Program-made: the position numbers and the translations under genes | Part shown: positions 56,344 to 64,000 of the stretch, piece by piece | How the letters are laid out: every line of letters starts with the position of its first letter | Numbering within the stretch: the first letter of the stretch is position 1 | Notes under the pieces: generated by a model | What the model saw: only the letters and a program-made list of their open reading frames with translations | What the model was told of the DNA's origin: nothing | The model's database searches: none | NCBI RefSeq assembly: GCF_020164485.1 | Contig: NZ_JAIQZA010000004.1 | Location: 1 to 64,000 of the forward strand | From: Salegentibacter tibetensis | GTDB taxonomy: Bacteria; Bacteroidota; Bacteroidia; Flavobacteriales; Flavobacteriaceae | Length of the DNA stretch: 64,000 nucleotides | Direction: 5' to 3'

Positions 56344-59300
56344 TTGCTTCTACTTTATATTTAACAGGAACTTTAAAATAAATTACGGTGCCTTTCCCGG
56401 AAAAAATTCTGAATTGTCCTTTCATCTTTTTTACCCGGTCCCTCATTGAAATTAATCCGATTCCCTGTTTATGATAACTTTTCCTGGCATCAAAACCTTT
56501 CCCGTCGTCCTCGAGACTCATTCTCACATGAGCCTCTTCAAAAAACAAGCGAATTTGGATATTATTTGCCTCCGAATGTTTAAGGGCATTTCCAAGGCCT
56601 TCCTGTATAACCCTGAAAATATGTAATTCCTTACCCGCAGGCATTCTTCGGTATGCTGTATACTCAAAACTAATTTCTTTTTTGCTGCCCGAGGAAGACT
56701 GTTCTACCAATTCCCGAACGGCTTCTATCAATCCGAAATCTTTTATGGAGTTAGGCATTATAGTATGTGCCAGGTTTCTGGATTGATCGATTACATTATT
56801 GAGGTAATTTAAAGCCCTGGTATAACTTTCACTGGATCCCAGTTCACTAAAATCATATCGAAGATTTTTCATATTCATCGCAACCACGCTAAGAGATTGA
56901 GTAATTCCGTCGTGAATTTCTGAAGCGATCCTGGCTCGCTCTTTTTCCCTGGCTATAATAATGGAATTGGAAATCTCTATCTCCTGCTGAACTTTTTGAG
57001 TAATATCCCGAAGAACTACCATGGCGCCCAATCGATTTCCCGAAGAATCATTTAAAGCTGAACCATTGGACTGAACATATCTTACAGGCTCTCCCGGCCT
57101 TTTGATTAAGAACTCCTGTTTGTACACTTTCCCGGTTTCCAGTGCCCGGAACAGGCTTAATTCTGAAGCTTTTAGATACCTGTCCTTCTCAACGGAATAG
57201 AGATGATAAGCCCGGGGCCAGTCTTTCGGCTCTATTGTTGGATCCAGAGGCCCCACCCATTCCTTAAGGGTTTGATTAACAAACTTAACTTTGCCGGTGA
57301 TATCACAGGAAATAATAGCGTCTGAAGCATGCCGGGTTAATACCTGCATATATTCCTCCTGTTCCCTTAGCTTATTTTCGGCAATTTTTATTTCGGTTAC
57401 ATCAAGCACCAGGGCATTCCAGGTTATAGTAGTGTCCTGATTCTTAGTCGGAACACCAATGCCACGATGCCAGGTTATCTTCCCATCTTCAGAAAGGGTT
57501 CTCCAAATGATACTCAAACGTTCTAATCTTTTTGAGGCTAACAGCAGTGACCTTTTTATGAAATTGTGATCTTTGGGATGTATGTTTATAAAAAGATGCT
57601 CCCCGTTCCCACGAAAGGCCTCCTCTCTTGTAAGATTCCATATTTGTTCAGCACCTTCTGAAAGATAAAGGATCTGTGGGGGTAAATTACCGTTTACCCT
57701 GAATTGAATCAGGCCGCCGGGAATATTATCTGAAAGCAACTTAAGACGCTTATTGGTAGTTTCCAACCTGTCCTGTGCTATCTTTATAGAAGTTACGTCC
57801 TGAAAAATGCCCATAACACTGGATACCTCCGTGTTAAGACCTAAAATAGGCACGGCGATAATTCTTATATGTTTAATTTTTCCGTCTGGAAGGAAAATAT
57901 CCCCTTCCATAGATATACTGCTCTTATCCCTGATAAGCTTTTCAATTGCTTCTCTGAATTTCGACGCTGAATTGTGATGAAATTGCCCGATCACTTCCTC
58001 CAGCTCTATAGGTGAATTGCTCTTTTTTCGCCCGAAGATCCGACAAACCATGGCAGAACAATTAAAACCTCCGGAAGCTAACTCCAGTTCCCAGTCGCCA
58101 ACCATTCCCATTTCCTGGGCACGCCGTAGGCGATCCCCGGTACTTATGAGCTCTAATTCTTTCTTCTTTACCTTATCGATATCCACGTGGCTACCTGCCA
58201 TAAGGACTGGCTTTCCATCTGCTTTATGTTTAATAACCTTGCCAGAATCCAGAATCCATTTAAATTCGCCGTTTTTACACTTAAGTCTTATTTCATGGTA
58301 AAATGAAGTTTGCTCCCCCCTTAATATTGATTCCAAAGAACTTTTAAATGATGGTAGATCTTCAGGATGGACCAGGCTTTCAAAGAATTCTTTAGTGTGA
58401 GGAATTTCAAACTTTTTATAACCTAACATTTTGGCCCACTGGTCATTGATCTCGTTGTGGCCGGTTTCAAGGTTAATATTCCACGTACCTAAACCTCCTC
58501 CTTCTATGGCCGCCATCATTTTGCTCTTTTCGGTCTTCGTTTCGGTAATATCAATAACGGTATAGATTCTCCCTTTTAACTCTTTCGAAGCAAAGAATTC
58601 TGAGTTTGATAAAACTTCTCTTATCTCTCCGTTCTTTCTAACTACCTTATATTCCTTCATTGTGGTTCCCTCCACGGAACCATTGCTGCTACGATTTTTA
58701 AAAGCCCTGATGAAATACTCCTTTTCTTCCCTGGGAATGAGCATTGAAAAATGTTGTCCTAATAACTCCTCATCAGCATACCCATAAATTTCACAAAACC
58801 TCTTATTAATTTTAATAAAACACCCATCACCATCCAGCAGCGAAAGTCCAACCGAATTAGTTTCAAATATTACATCTGAAAATATTTTACTGGCCTCCAG
58901 GGATTTTTCTTTCTGCAGGAGCTTAGTGTTATTCTTAACTATGGAGATTAAAAGGTCCTGCCCGGGAATTGGTATCTTTTTGACAGCAACATTTTTAGAA
59001 ATCCCGTTCTTATCTATAATTACCTGGTTTTTATACTTCGCAGAAACTTTTGGCTGATGTAGATCTTTTTCAGATAATACAGGGCTGGATGGGTTTTCCT
59101 TATCATTAAATGCTTTGAAACTAGAATTTACTTCGTCTAGGTCATCCGGTTCAAAACCATAAATTTCCGAATATTTCTTATTGGTAAGTCTAACCTCTTT
59201 GCCATTAAGTGAACTAACCGCCAGGCCTATCGGAAGATTTTTTACAAGTAGCGTTATGAAATCCTTTTTTTCCTGTAATTCTTTCTCTCTTTCCTGTAGT

Positions 59301-59986
59301 TTATAATGTAACCCGGTGATTAATTCATTGACTTCGTTTTCTAATTCTCCCTGAATCTTATTTCCGATTTGTTTTCTGTAAGAAATGATCTCCTCATTGG
59401 TTTCCATTTTACTTAAGGCCTTCTGCAATAGGATTCGTGAACTTTCATAACCGGTATGAAAAGAATAAAAATAAAATATCAGTAAAGAAAGACAGATAAT
59501 GAATAGCAATACCTGCAATGTGCTGCTAATTCTTTTAAAGGTCAATAGGTCTTCAGAAGTTTGACGGGAAAATGACCTTAACTGGAAAAGTATATCCTCA
59601 ACATATTCTTTGTTAGAGTCAAGAAAAAGAACCTGAGCTGCTAAGGTTTCGTTAGAAGATGCTTTTTGGAATTCCTTTTCATACGCCTTAGTGAATGCAG
59701 CAAAGTCCTGCTCAACTGCAGTTTTTAAGTCAGGATGTTGGTTAAGAATGCTGTTGATCTTCGTTACCTGGATATCCCATTGCTCCTCGAAATCCCCTTC
59801 GTAATTTTTATATCCTGAGAGATTTAATACTAAAAGGTTTATTTTTTCAACAATTTCATCTGAAGCTATTTCCTTTTTAACCTCAGCATTCATCGAAGCT
59901 AAAAAATAAATATGCCAGCAAATTACCGTGATAATTACTAGCACAGAAACTATTAGAAATTTCTTAAAAATAGAGACAGATTTCAT
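56309..59986 (-). CDS. Membrane NarX-type multi-PAS histidine kinase
   Basis: This 1225-residue kinase has transmembrane helices near residues 9-29 and 155-175 that enclose an all-helical periplasmic sensor. A short coiled coil (about 190-240) and about six PAS domains follow (starting near 245, 365, 490, 610, 745 and 885). The HisKA_3 dimerisation domain has EIHDGITQSL (about 1021-1030), and the HATPase has GLGNALKHSEANN (about 1130) and DDGKGFD. It belongs to the NarL/NarX class and should phosphorylate the overlapping LuxR-type regulator. The large number of PAS domains suggests several cytoplasmic signals besides the periplasmic one. Domain borders are approximate. Confidence 0.92.
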   Translation of the reverse strand: MKSVSIFKKFLIVSVLVIITVICWHIYFLASMNAEVKKEIASDEIVEKINLLVLNLSGYKNYEGDFEEQWDIQVTKINSILNQHPDLKTAVEQDFAAFTKAYEKEFQKASSNETLAAQVLFLDSNKEYVEDILFQLRSFSRQTSEDLLTFKRISSTLQVLLFIICLSLLIFYFYSFHTGYESSRILLQKALSKMETNEEIISYRKQIGNKIQGELENEVNELITGLHYKLQEREKELQEKKDFITLLVKNLPIGLAVSSLNGKEVRLTNKKYSEIYGFEPDDLDEVNSSFKAFNDKENPSSPVLSEKDLHQPKVSAKYKNQVIIDKNGISKNVAVKKIPIPGQDLLISIVKNNTKLLQKEKSLEASKIFSDVIFETNSVGLSLLDGDGCFIKINKRFCEIYGYADEELLGQHFSMLIPREEKEYFIRAFKNRSSNGSVEGTTMKEYKVVRKNGEIREVLSNSEFFASKELKGRIYTVIDITETKTEKSKMMAAIEGGGLGTWNINLETGHNEINDQWAKMLGYKKFEIPHTKEFFESLVHPEDLPSFKSSLESILRGEQTSFYHEIRLKCKNGEFKWILDSGKVIKHKADGKPVLMAGSHVDIDKVKKKELELISTGDRLRRAQEMGMVGDWELELASGGFNCSAMVCRIFGRKKSNSPIELEEVIGQFHHNSASKFREAIEKLIRDKSSISMEGDIFLPDGKIKHIRIIAVPILGLNTEVSSVMGIFQDVTSIKIAQDRLETTNKRLKLLSDNIPGGLIQFRVNGNLPPQILYLSEGAEQIWNLTREEAFRGNGEHLFINIHPKDHNFIKRSLLLASKRLERLSIIWRTLSEDGKITWHRGIGVPTKNQDTTITWNALVLDVTEIKIAENKLREQEEYMQVLTRHASDAIISCDITGKVKFVNQTLKEWVGPLDPTIEPKDWPRAYHLYSVEKDRYLKASELSLFRALETGKVYKQEFLIKRPGEPVRYVQSNGSALNDSSGNRLGAMVVLRDITQKVQQEIEISNSIIIAREKERARIASEIHDGITQSLSVVAMNMKNLRYDFSELGSSESYTRALNYLNNVIDQSRNLAHTIMPNSIKDFGLIEAVRELVEQSSSGSKKEISFEYTAYRRMPAGKELHIFRVIQEGLGNALKHSEANNIQIRLFFEEAHVRMSLEDDGKGFDARKSYHKQGIGLISMRDRVKKMKGQFRIFSGKGTVIYFKVPVKYKVEANEETSTHSYSR

Positions 59987-60022
59987 AGCAATATTTCCGT
60001 ATACGATTAAGCCATTTTTAAT

Positions 60023-60131
60023 CCCTCATTGAGGGTTTAATTCCCCGAGGCCTGCCCGAATCATTCAGGCGGGCTTGCCTCGAAATTATAAAATAGTTTT
60101 CCAATTCATACCTCGTGGGCTTGCCCCGAGG
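60023..60131. repeat. Three intergenic hairpins upstream of the kinase gene
   Basis: CCCTC-att-GAGGG (60023-60035), a long imperfect hairpin CGAGGCCTGCCCG...CAGGCGGGCTTGCCTCG (60046-60082) and CCTCG-t-GGGC-tt-GCCC-CGAGG (60111-60131) lie in series in the 308-base gap 59987-60294. The last two share CCCCGAGG and GGGCTTGCC wording, so they are copies of one repeat family. The rest of the gap shows no gene. Confidence 0.65.
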
Positions 60132-60294
60132 TTCTTGATTTTTATGTCATCGTCAAACATACTATAAGGAAATGTTAAAACAAGGTAAAAAGTAGAATTT
60201 TCTTACGGAATTTTTGTTAGATCCCATTGCAATAGGTCTTTCAGCGGGAAAACAAATATGTTTATCAGCCAATTAGTAGATGAAGGAAAGGAAA

Positions 60295-60606
60295 TCAGCT
60301 GCTTAAGTAAAAGACAAAACTCAAAATAGAGATCACTGCAATTAACCAGGAAAGGAAGATGATTATTGATTTAGGAAAAATTGAACTGAATATAATTTGC
60401 TCTTCGGGTTCCTCTTTTTGATGAGTCTCATATCCCATTATTTCAATGATTTTGCCATACTCTGTTAGGGAATATCCATCGTTATCCGGTTTTATTAATC
60501 CCTCTTTCACCATCTGCTCAATTAATCTAAAATCCTTTTCAGATAAATAAAGAGATTCGTTCGAGGTGATTTTGGCTAAAACCCTTTCTATTTCTTTTGG
60601 TTGCAT
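60295..60606 (-). CDS. Small hypothetical membrane protein, winged-helix-like N-terminus
   Basis: This 103-residue protein starts from the ATG at 60606 (MQPKEIERVLAKI). The first 60 residues have a helical pattern ending ...GLIKPDNDGYSLTEYGKII, the layout of a winged-helix module (recognition helix then YxLTxxG wing), and the last 25 residues are a hydrophobic helix (IIIFLSWLIAVISILSFVF). A DNA-binding-like fold tied to the membrane would be odd, so the first part may bind protein instead. It directly abuts the junction of the broken usher-like gene. Function unknown. Confidence 0.55.
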   Translation of the reverse strand: MQPKEIERVLAKITSNESLYLSEKDFRLIEQMVKEGLIKPDNDGYSLTEYGKIIEIMGYETHQKEEPEEQIIFSSIFPKSIIIFLSWLIAVISILSFVFYLSS

Positions 60607-60625
60607 AACTGATGGGAGCCGTAGC

Positions 60626-62183
60626 ATTTCTACCCTTTTTAGGCCTGTGGTTGGGGTACAGCTCACCAATGCCCCTACCTATCTTAAGAAATCATTTGGG
60701 ACTTATGAATTGAGCGATTATACCGAAGCCGACTGGATGGTAGAACTCTACATTAACGGAGTGCTGGTAGATTTTAAACAGGCCGATGCTGCAGGCTTCT
60801 TTTCTTTTGATGTGCCTTTGATGTATGGCAGTACCAATATCAATCTCCGCTATTACGGTCCTTATGGGGAGGAGCAAATTGTGGAAAGACAATTCGAGAT
60901 TCCTTTTGTCTTTATGCCTAAGAACGAATTTGAATACAGCCTGAATGGCGGTCTGGTAGAAGATGGAGAAAATACCGTCTTTGCCCATGCCAGGATGAAC
61001 TATGGGCTCACCAGGAGCATCAGCCTGGGCGGAGGAGTCGAATACCTCTCTTCTCTGGAAGATAATCCGTTAATTCCTTTCCTGAACACCGCTGTACGTT
61101 TGCCGGGGAACATGTTCTTTTCAGCTGAATATGCACATAATGTAGGTGTGAAAGGAGATTTCAGCTATACTTCGCCCTCCAACCTGAGGTTGGAGCTTAA
61201 GTATGTATGGAGTGAACCTCAATCTTATCACTAATGCCTTTTTCCATAAAAACAACGATCCACTGATCTTTAGCAGGCTGTCATCTTCCATTACGTTTCC
61301 AAAGCAAATTATCTTTACACCACAGCTGGATTATGAATACAGCAGTCATTCTCTAAACGCTGTTCAAGGGCAATTGCGAAAAAGAATTTTCGGGAGCGGA
61401 TATTTGCACACTTCCTATGGATATAATTTTAATTTTAACCAGTTCCACTTCAATATTGGATTTAACTTGAATGTTGGATTTTCACGTTTCGGCTTATCCA
61501 GCACCACAAACAGATGGGAAAGCAGCTTTACCGAAACCGCCAGTGGAAGTCTGCTTTTTGGATCTTCCCTGGATAATACCAGCTTTAGCGACCGTCCCAG
61601 TATGGATAGAGCTAACGTAAAATTTATCGCCTTCCTGGACATGAATGGCAATGGCATTAAGGATAACGACGAACCCCAGTTACAGGGCATGAAAGTTACT
61701 TCCGTTAGCGGAGGAAAGAAAGAAGAGGCAAATGATGGCTCCAGCCTTTTCCGGGGAATGGAACCTTATATGGAGCATCATTTTAGCATTAATACCGACC
61801 ACCTGAACCGAATTGCATGGCGTGTAAAGAAGAAGCGGCTTAACATTTATTTGAATCCGAACCAGATGAGATTGGTGGAAATTCCGGTGAGCGTAGTAGG
61901 TGAAGTAGGCGGATTTGTGTTGGATTCCTCTACCAACGGACTGGGAGGGATTAAAGTCCGCATCCTGGATGAGCAGCAGCAATTGGTTAAACAGATCATT
62001 TCCGAACCCGACGGATTCTTCAATTACCTTGGTCTAAAGTCGGGGTCTTATACGGCACAACTTGATGCTGAGCAGCTGGAGAACTTGAAACTGAAAGCCA
62101 ATGATTCCTTCGGTTTTAAAATTTTCAATACTGAGGAAGGGGACATCGTAGACAACCTCGAATTTGTGGTGCAGACGAAATAG
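60626..62183 (+). pseudogene. 5'-truncated, frameshifted usher-like (FimD-type) outer-membrane protein
   Basis: The first frame (to 61234) contains VVGVQLTNAPTYLKKSFGTY, WMVELYINGVLVD and NLRYYGPYGEEQ, a pattern I know from Bacteroidota usher-like beta-barrel proteins. No start codon or signal peptide fits, and homology begins abruptly next to the start of the divergent small gene. At about 61203-61234 the frame shifts; the second frame (61203-62183) continues with barrel-like strands and ends in FLDMNGNGIKDNDEPQL and a carboxypeptidase-regulatory-like module (GGFVLDSSTNGLGGIKVRI). Several hundred N-terminal residues are missing. It is very probably dead. Confidence 0.75.
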
Positions 62184-62202
62184 GCTAGCCTGCGGTTCCA
62201 AC

Positions 62203-62226
62203 ATAGGAATAGCGACCTATTTTTTT
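62203..62226 (+). terminator. Terminator after the usher-like pseudogene
   Basis: ATAGG (62203-62207) and CCTAT (62216-62220) form a short stem with an 8-base loop followed by a run of T to 62226. It lies 20 bases after the pseudogene stop, between convergent genes, so it is a remnant of the original transcription unit. Confidence 0.6.
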
Positions 62227-62283
62227 CGAGTGTGTGTTAAGCAGGGGATTTTTATTTTACAACTTGTGCTGAGGATGGCAAAT

Positions 62284-63498
62284 TTAGTTGCTTCTTGTTT
62301 TCTTGTATTCCTCCCAATTGAAATTTTCCAGAAATTCAATTCCCTTTTGGGCTCCCAGCAGGAAAAGTTCGCTTTGCCGTTCTTCGGTCATATTAAAGTT
62401 TAGCCAATTGAAGCTTTCATCTGCATTGATCTTGCAAATTAACTGCTTATAATCTGGATTTTTTAAAATGAAATCATAGTCATGTATTTGGCGCATAGTA
62501 CTTATCATGGCTCCGCTAAAGGAAAAAATATTAGTTGCACTACTGTAGGATTCCCTGTAAGTACTTAGCCGCACTCCAAAGGTAGGACGCGAAGGTATCC
62601 CAGACACATGAAAAGTGTTGATAGGAAAATTAGATAACATACCTCCATCCACGAATTTCACTGTTTTTGGAACCTCACCGCTGTAACTGGCGTGGTTTAC
62701 CCAGTTTTCATCTAAAATCTTACCGTGGTTGGGAATATCTTCTAAGGTATAGGGATAGTAAAAGAACGGAATGGACATAGAAGCCCTGGCAAATTTGGCC
62801 GGAGAGACCTGGTTTGGATTTTCCCAATACAAACCTGCCATAGAGGGAAATGCCACCTTGGTATGGGTGGTGATTTCTGAAGTGATAATGCATAATTTTG
62901 GAGGTTTGAATTGTACATCGGGCTTAAGCCTGTTTTGTAATTGTGGGAGCTGATTTCTTTTTTCAGTAAGATCTTTTAAATTTTCAATACCATTCTCCTT
63001 TAAAATGCCGCTTAACCACTTTTCAAAAGCGTCCCCGGGATTTAATCCTAATTTGAATTTTAGTAAGGAAAAAATACGAATACTGTTAAAGATAAGCCCT
63101 CTCCAGACTCCAGACCTGCCTTCTACTTTTTTCTGAATTAGTTTTTTTATACCGGAAGGCCCGTCAACGAAATCGAAGAAATTCTTTCCTCCCATTATTT
63201 CTATTACTTTAAGGGAAGTGGATTCGCCGGGTTTACCCAAACCGGCCATCAATAAAGCATTTATAGATCCGGCAGAGGTTCCTGCAAGACTGTAAAAACG
63301 AATTCCTGCCTGTTCCAGGATGAAAGTATATCCTACTAAAGCGATGCCTAACATTCCTCCTCCTTCCTGCACGAGATCTACATACTGATGGCCGTCACTA
63401 TCTGTTACATCGGAAAACTCGCGCCCGCTGATTTTTATTTCTTTCGCTCTTTGTATAAGCTCTTTTATCGCATCTCCCTTTAGAAATTGATTTTCCAT
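62284..63498 (-). CDS. Patatin-like phospholipase
   Basis: This 404-residue serine lipase has a patatin alpha/beta fold. The oxyanion loop is GGGMLG (46-51), the nucleophile Ser75 is in GTSAG, and the catalytic Asp is in VDGGMLSNFP (about 286). It would hydrolyse acyl esters of phospholipids. There is no signal peptide or C-terminal barrel, so it appears cytosolic or peripheral. The family also includes effector lipases activated by signals, but no partner gene suggests that here. It is a single gene with about 500 bases upstream before the window end. Confidence 0.9.
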   Translation of the reverse strand: MENQFLKGDAIKELIQRAKEIKISGREFSDVTDSDGHQYVDLVQEGGGMLGIALVGYTFILEQAGIRFYSLAGTSAGSINALLMAGLGKPGESTSLKVIEIMGGKNFFDFVDGPSGIKKLIQKKVEGRSGVWRGLIFNSIRIFSLLKFKLGLNPGDAFEKWLSGILKENGIENLKDLTEKRNQLPQLQNRLKPDVQFKPPKLCIITSEITTHTKVAFPSMAGLYWENPNQVSPAKFARASMSIPFFYYPYTLEDIPNHGKILDENWVNHASYSGEVPKTVKFVDGGMLSNFPINTFHVSGIPSRPTFGVRLSTYRESYSSATNIFSFSGAMISTMRQIHDYDFILKNPDYKQLICKINADESFNWLNFNMTEERQSELFLLGAQKGIEFLENFNWEEYKKTRSN

Positions 63499-64000
63499 GA
63501 CTTTAGAATTAAATAGTTATTTTAAGTTTGACTCTTTCACTTTGTAATTTTAATAATATGTTGCCCGTGAAATCGCTTTAAAATTTCATTGATATTCATC
63601 AATAGATAAAGTAATCGCAGCTTTTGTAGATAAGGCTATTTTGCAGCTGAAAGTTCTTCCGGTCATTATTCTTCGTAAAATAAATTTAAGATTTATATTT
63701 TACGAAAAACAAAATTTTATTAAATTACTATAGTAATTAGCTGATTATAAGGCTTATTTGTGTTGTCTTTCACTTACGGATTAAATATTTAAGTGAAAAA
63801 TCAGGAAAATATAATGGTTACTAACACTTGTTTTTTCAGGAGGAATTTGTTCCTATTTTAGAAATTCCTTCGTTGTACCGACCCCCTAAATATTCCCTTC
63901 AGTATTTCGGGAAACCGGATTGTATTCCAGTTGCAAATTTCAACGCTAAAACGTATTGATGATTAAGACAGCCTGAAGAATCCAGCTGCAGACAAAGAAG
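63499..64000. other. Terminal 502 bases without a recognised gene
   Basis: AT-rich sequence with no open frame of interest and no hairpin that I trust. It contains the upstream region of the patatin gene. The end of the window may cut a neighbouring locus. Confidence 0.4.

Noticed and set aside
60566-60625. TTG start making the usher-like frame a complete gene
   Set aside because: It lies inside the opposite small gene, gives no signal peptide, and the family normally has a much longer N-terminal part.

Overview
The window looks like a chromosomal segment of a member of the Flavobacteriaceae (Bacteroidota). The grounds are AT-rich intergenic DNA, weak Shine-Dalgarno sites, a C-terminal type IX secretion (T9SS) sorting domain on a 2160-residue secreted protein, an SSC lipobox on the Wza-like protein, cation-chloride-cotransporter-like and ACR3 transporters, and PAS-rich sensor proteins typical of this family. 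No rRNA, tRNA, CRISPR array or intact prophage was seen. The genus cannot be fixed from the sequence.

Region 1 (128-16894, + strand) is an exopolysaccharide locus. It holds a decayed GT2 remnant, a WcaF-like acetyltransferase, two GT2 transferases, a UDP-glucuronate decarboxylase, a WcaJ-like initiating sugar transferase, a Wza-like lipoprotein and a Wzc-like tyrosine autokinase. It ends with a giant T9SS-exported protein (beta-propeller, two malectin-like domains, Ig-like and cadherin-like modules) and a methyltransferase. The internal boundary at 3145-3515 carries a hairpin resembling a JUMPstart element. Just after it is a 61-residue truncated copy of the N-terminus of the WcaJ-like protein.

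Region 2 (16923-19658) holds a terminator, a relic of a flavin-dependent oxidoreductase, a short element with 13-bp terminal inverted repeats, and katG. Region 3 (19919-28003) is a second glycan locus: PIG-L deacetylase, GT4, an (alpha/alpha)6 glycosidase-like protein, a GT4 fused to another helical glycosidase-like domain, a third GT4, and a convergent N-extended GH130 protein. This gene set could both build and trim or phosphorolyse a (beta-)mannoside-type glycan.

Region 4 (28339-38640) is a patchwork: a periplasmic amidohydrolase, a PLP decarboxylase, and a decayed nitrite-ammonification locus (frameshifted nrfH, 26-codon nrfA stub, ccsA 3' fragment) that still has a perfect FNR-like palindrome upstream. 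It continues with an FMN-binding protein, an SLC12-type transporter, and a REP-associated tyrosine transposase (RAYT) embedded in a dense array of short palindromes. Region 5 (38863-45139, - strand) is a compact cluster of eight genes, dominated by NTF2/SnoaL-like and dimeric alpha/beta-barrel-like proteins, several with signal peptides. A RidA protein and an NAD(P)-dependent reductase are also present, and an orphan LytTR response regulator lies upstream. I could not match this set to a described pathway.

Region 6 (45761-50956) holds a DMT transporter, a lone ACR3 arsenite pump, a 605-residue protein of unknown function that looks like a distant nitronate-monooxygenase-like TIM barrel with extra cysteines, and a 1-kb repeat-rich non-coding island. 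Region 7 (50957-59986, - strand) is a signalling island: a single-domain receiver, a PAS protein with a His-phosphotransfer helix but no ATPase domain, a hybrid kinase, and an overlapping NarL-type regulator/NarX-type kinase pair. Region 8 (60023-63498) has palindromic repeats, a small membrane protein, a 5'-truncated and frameshifted usher-like gene, and a patatin-like lipase. Broken genes are unusually frequent throughout, which suggests ongoing loss of accessory functions.
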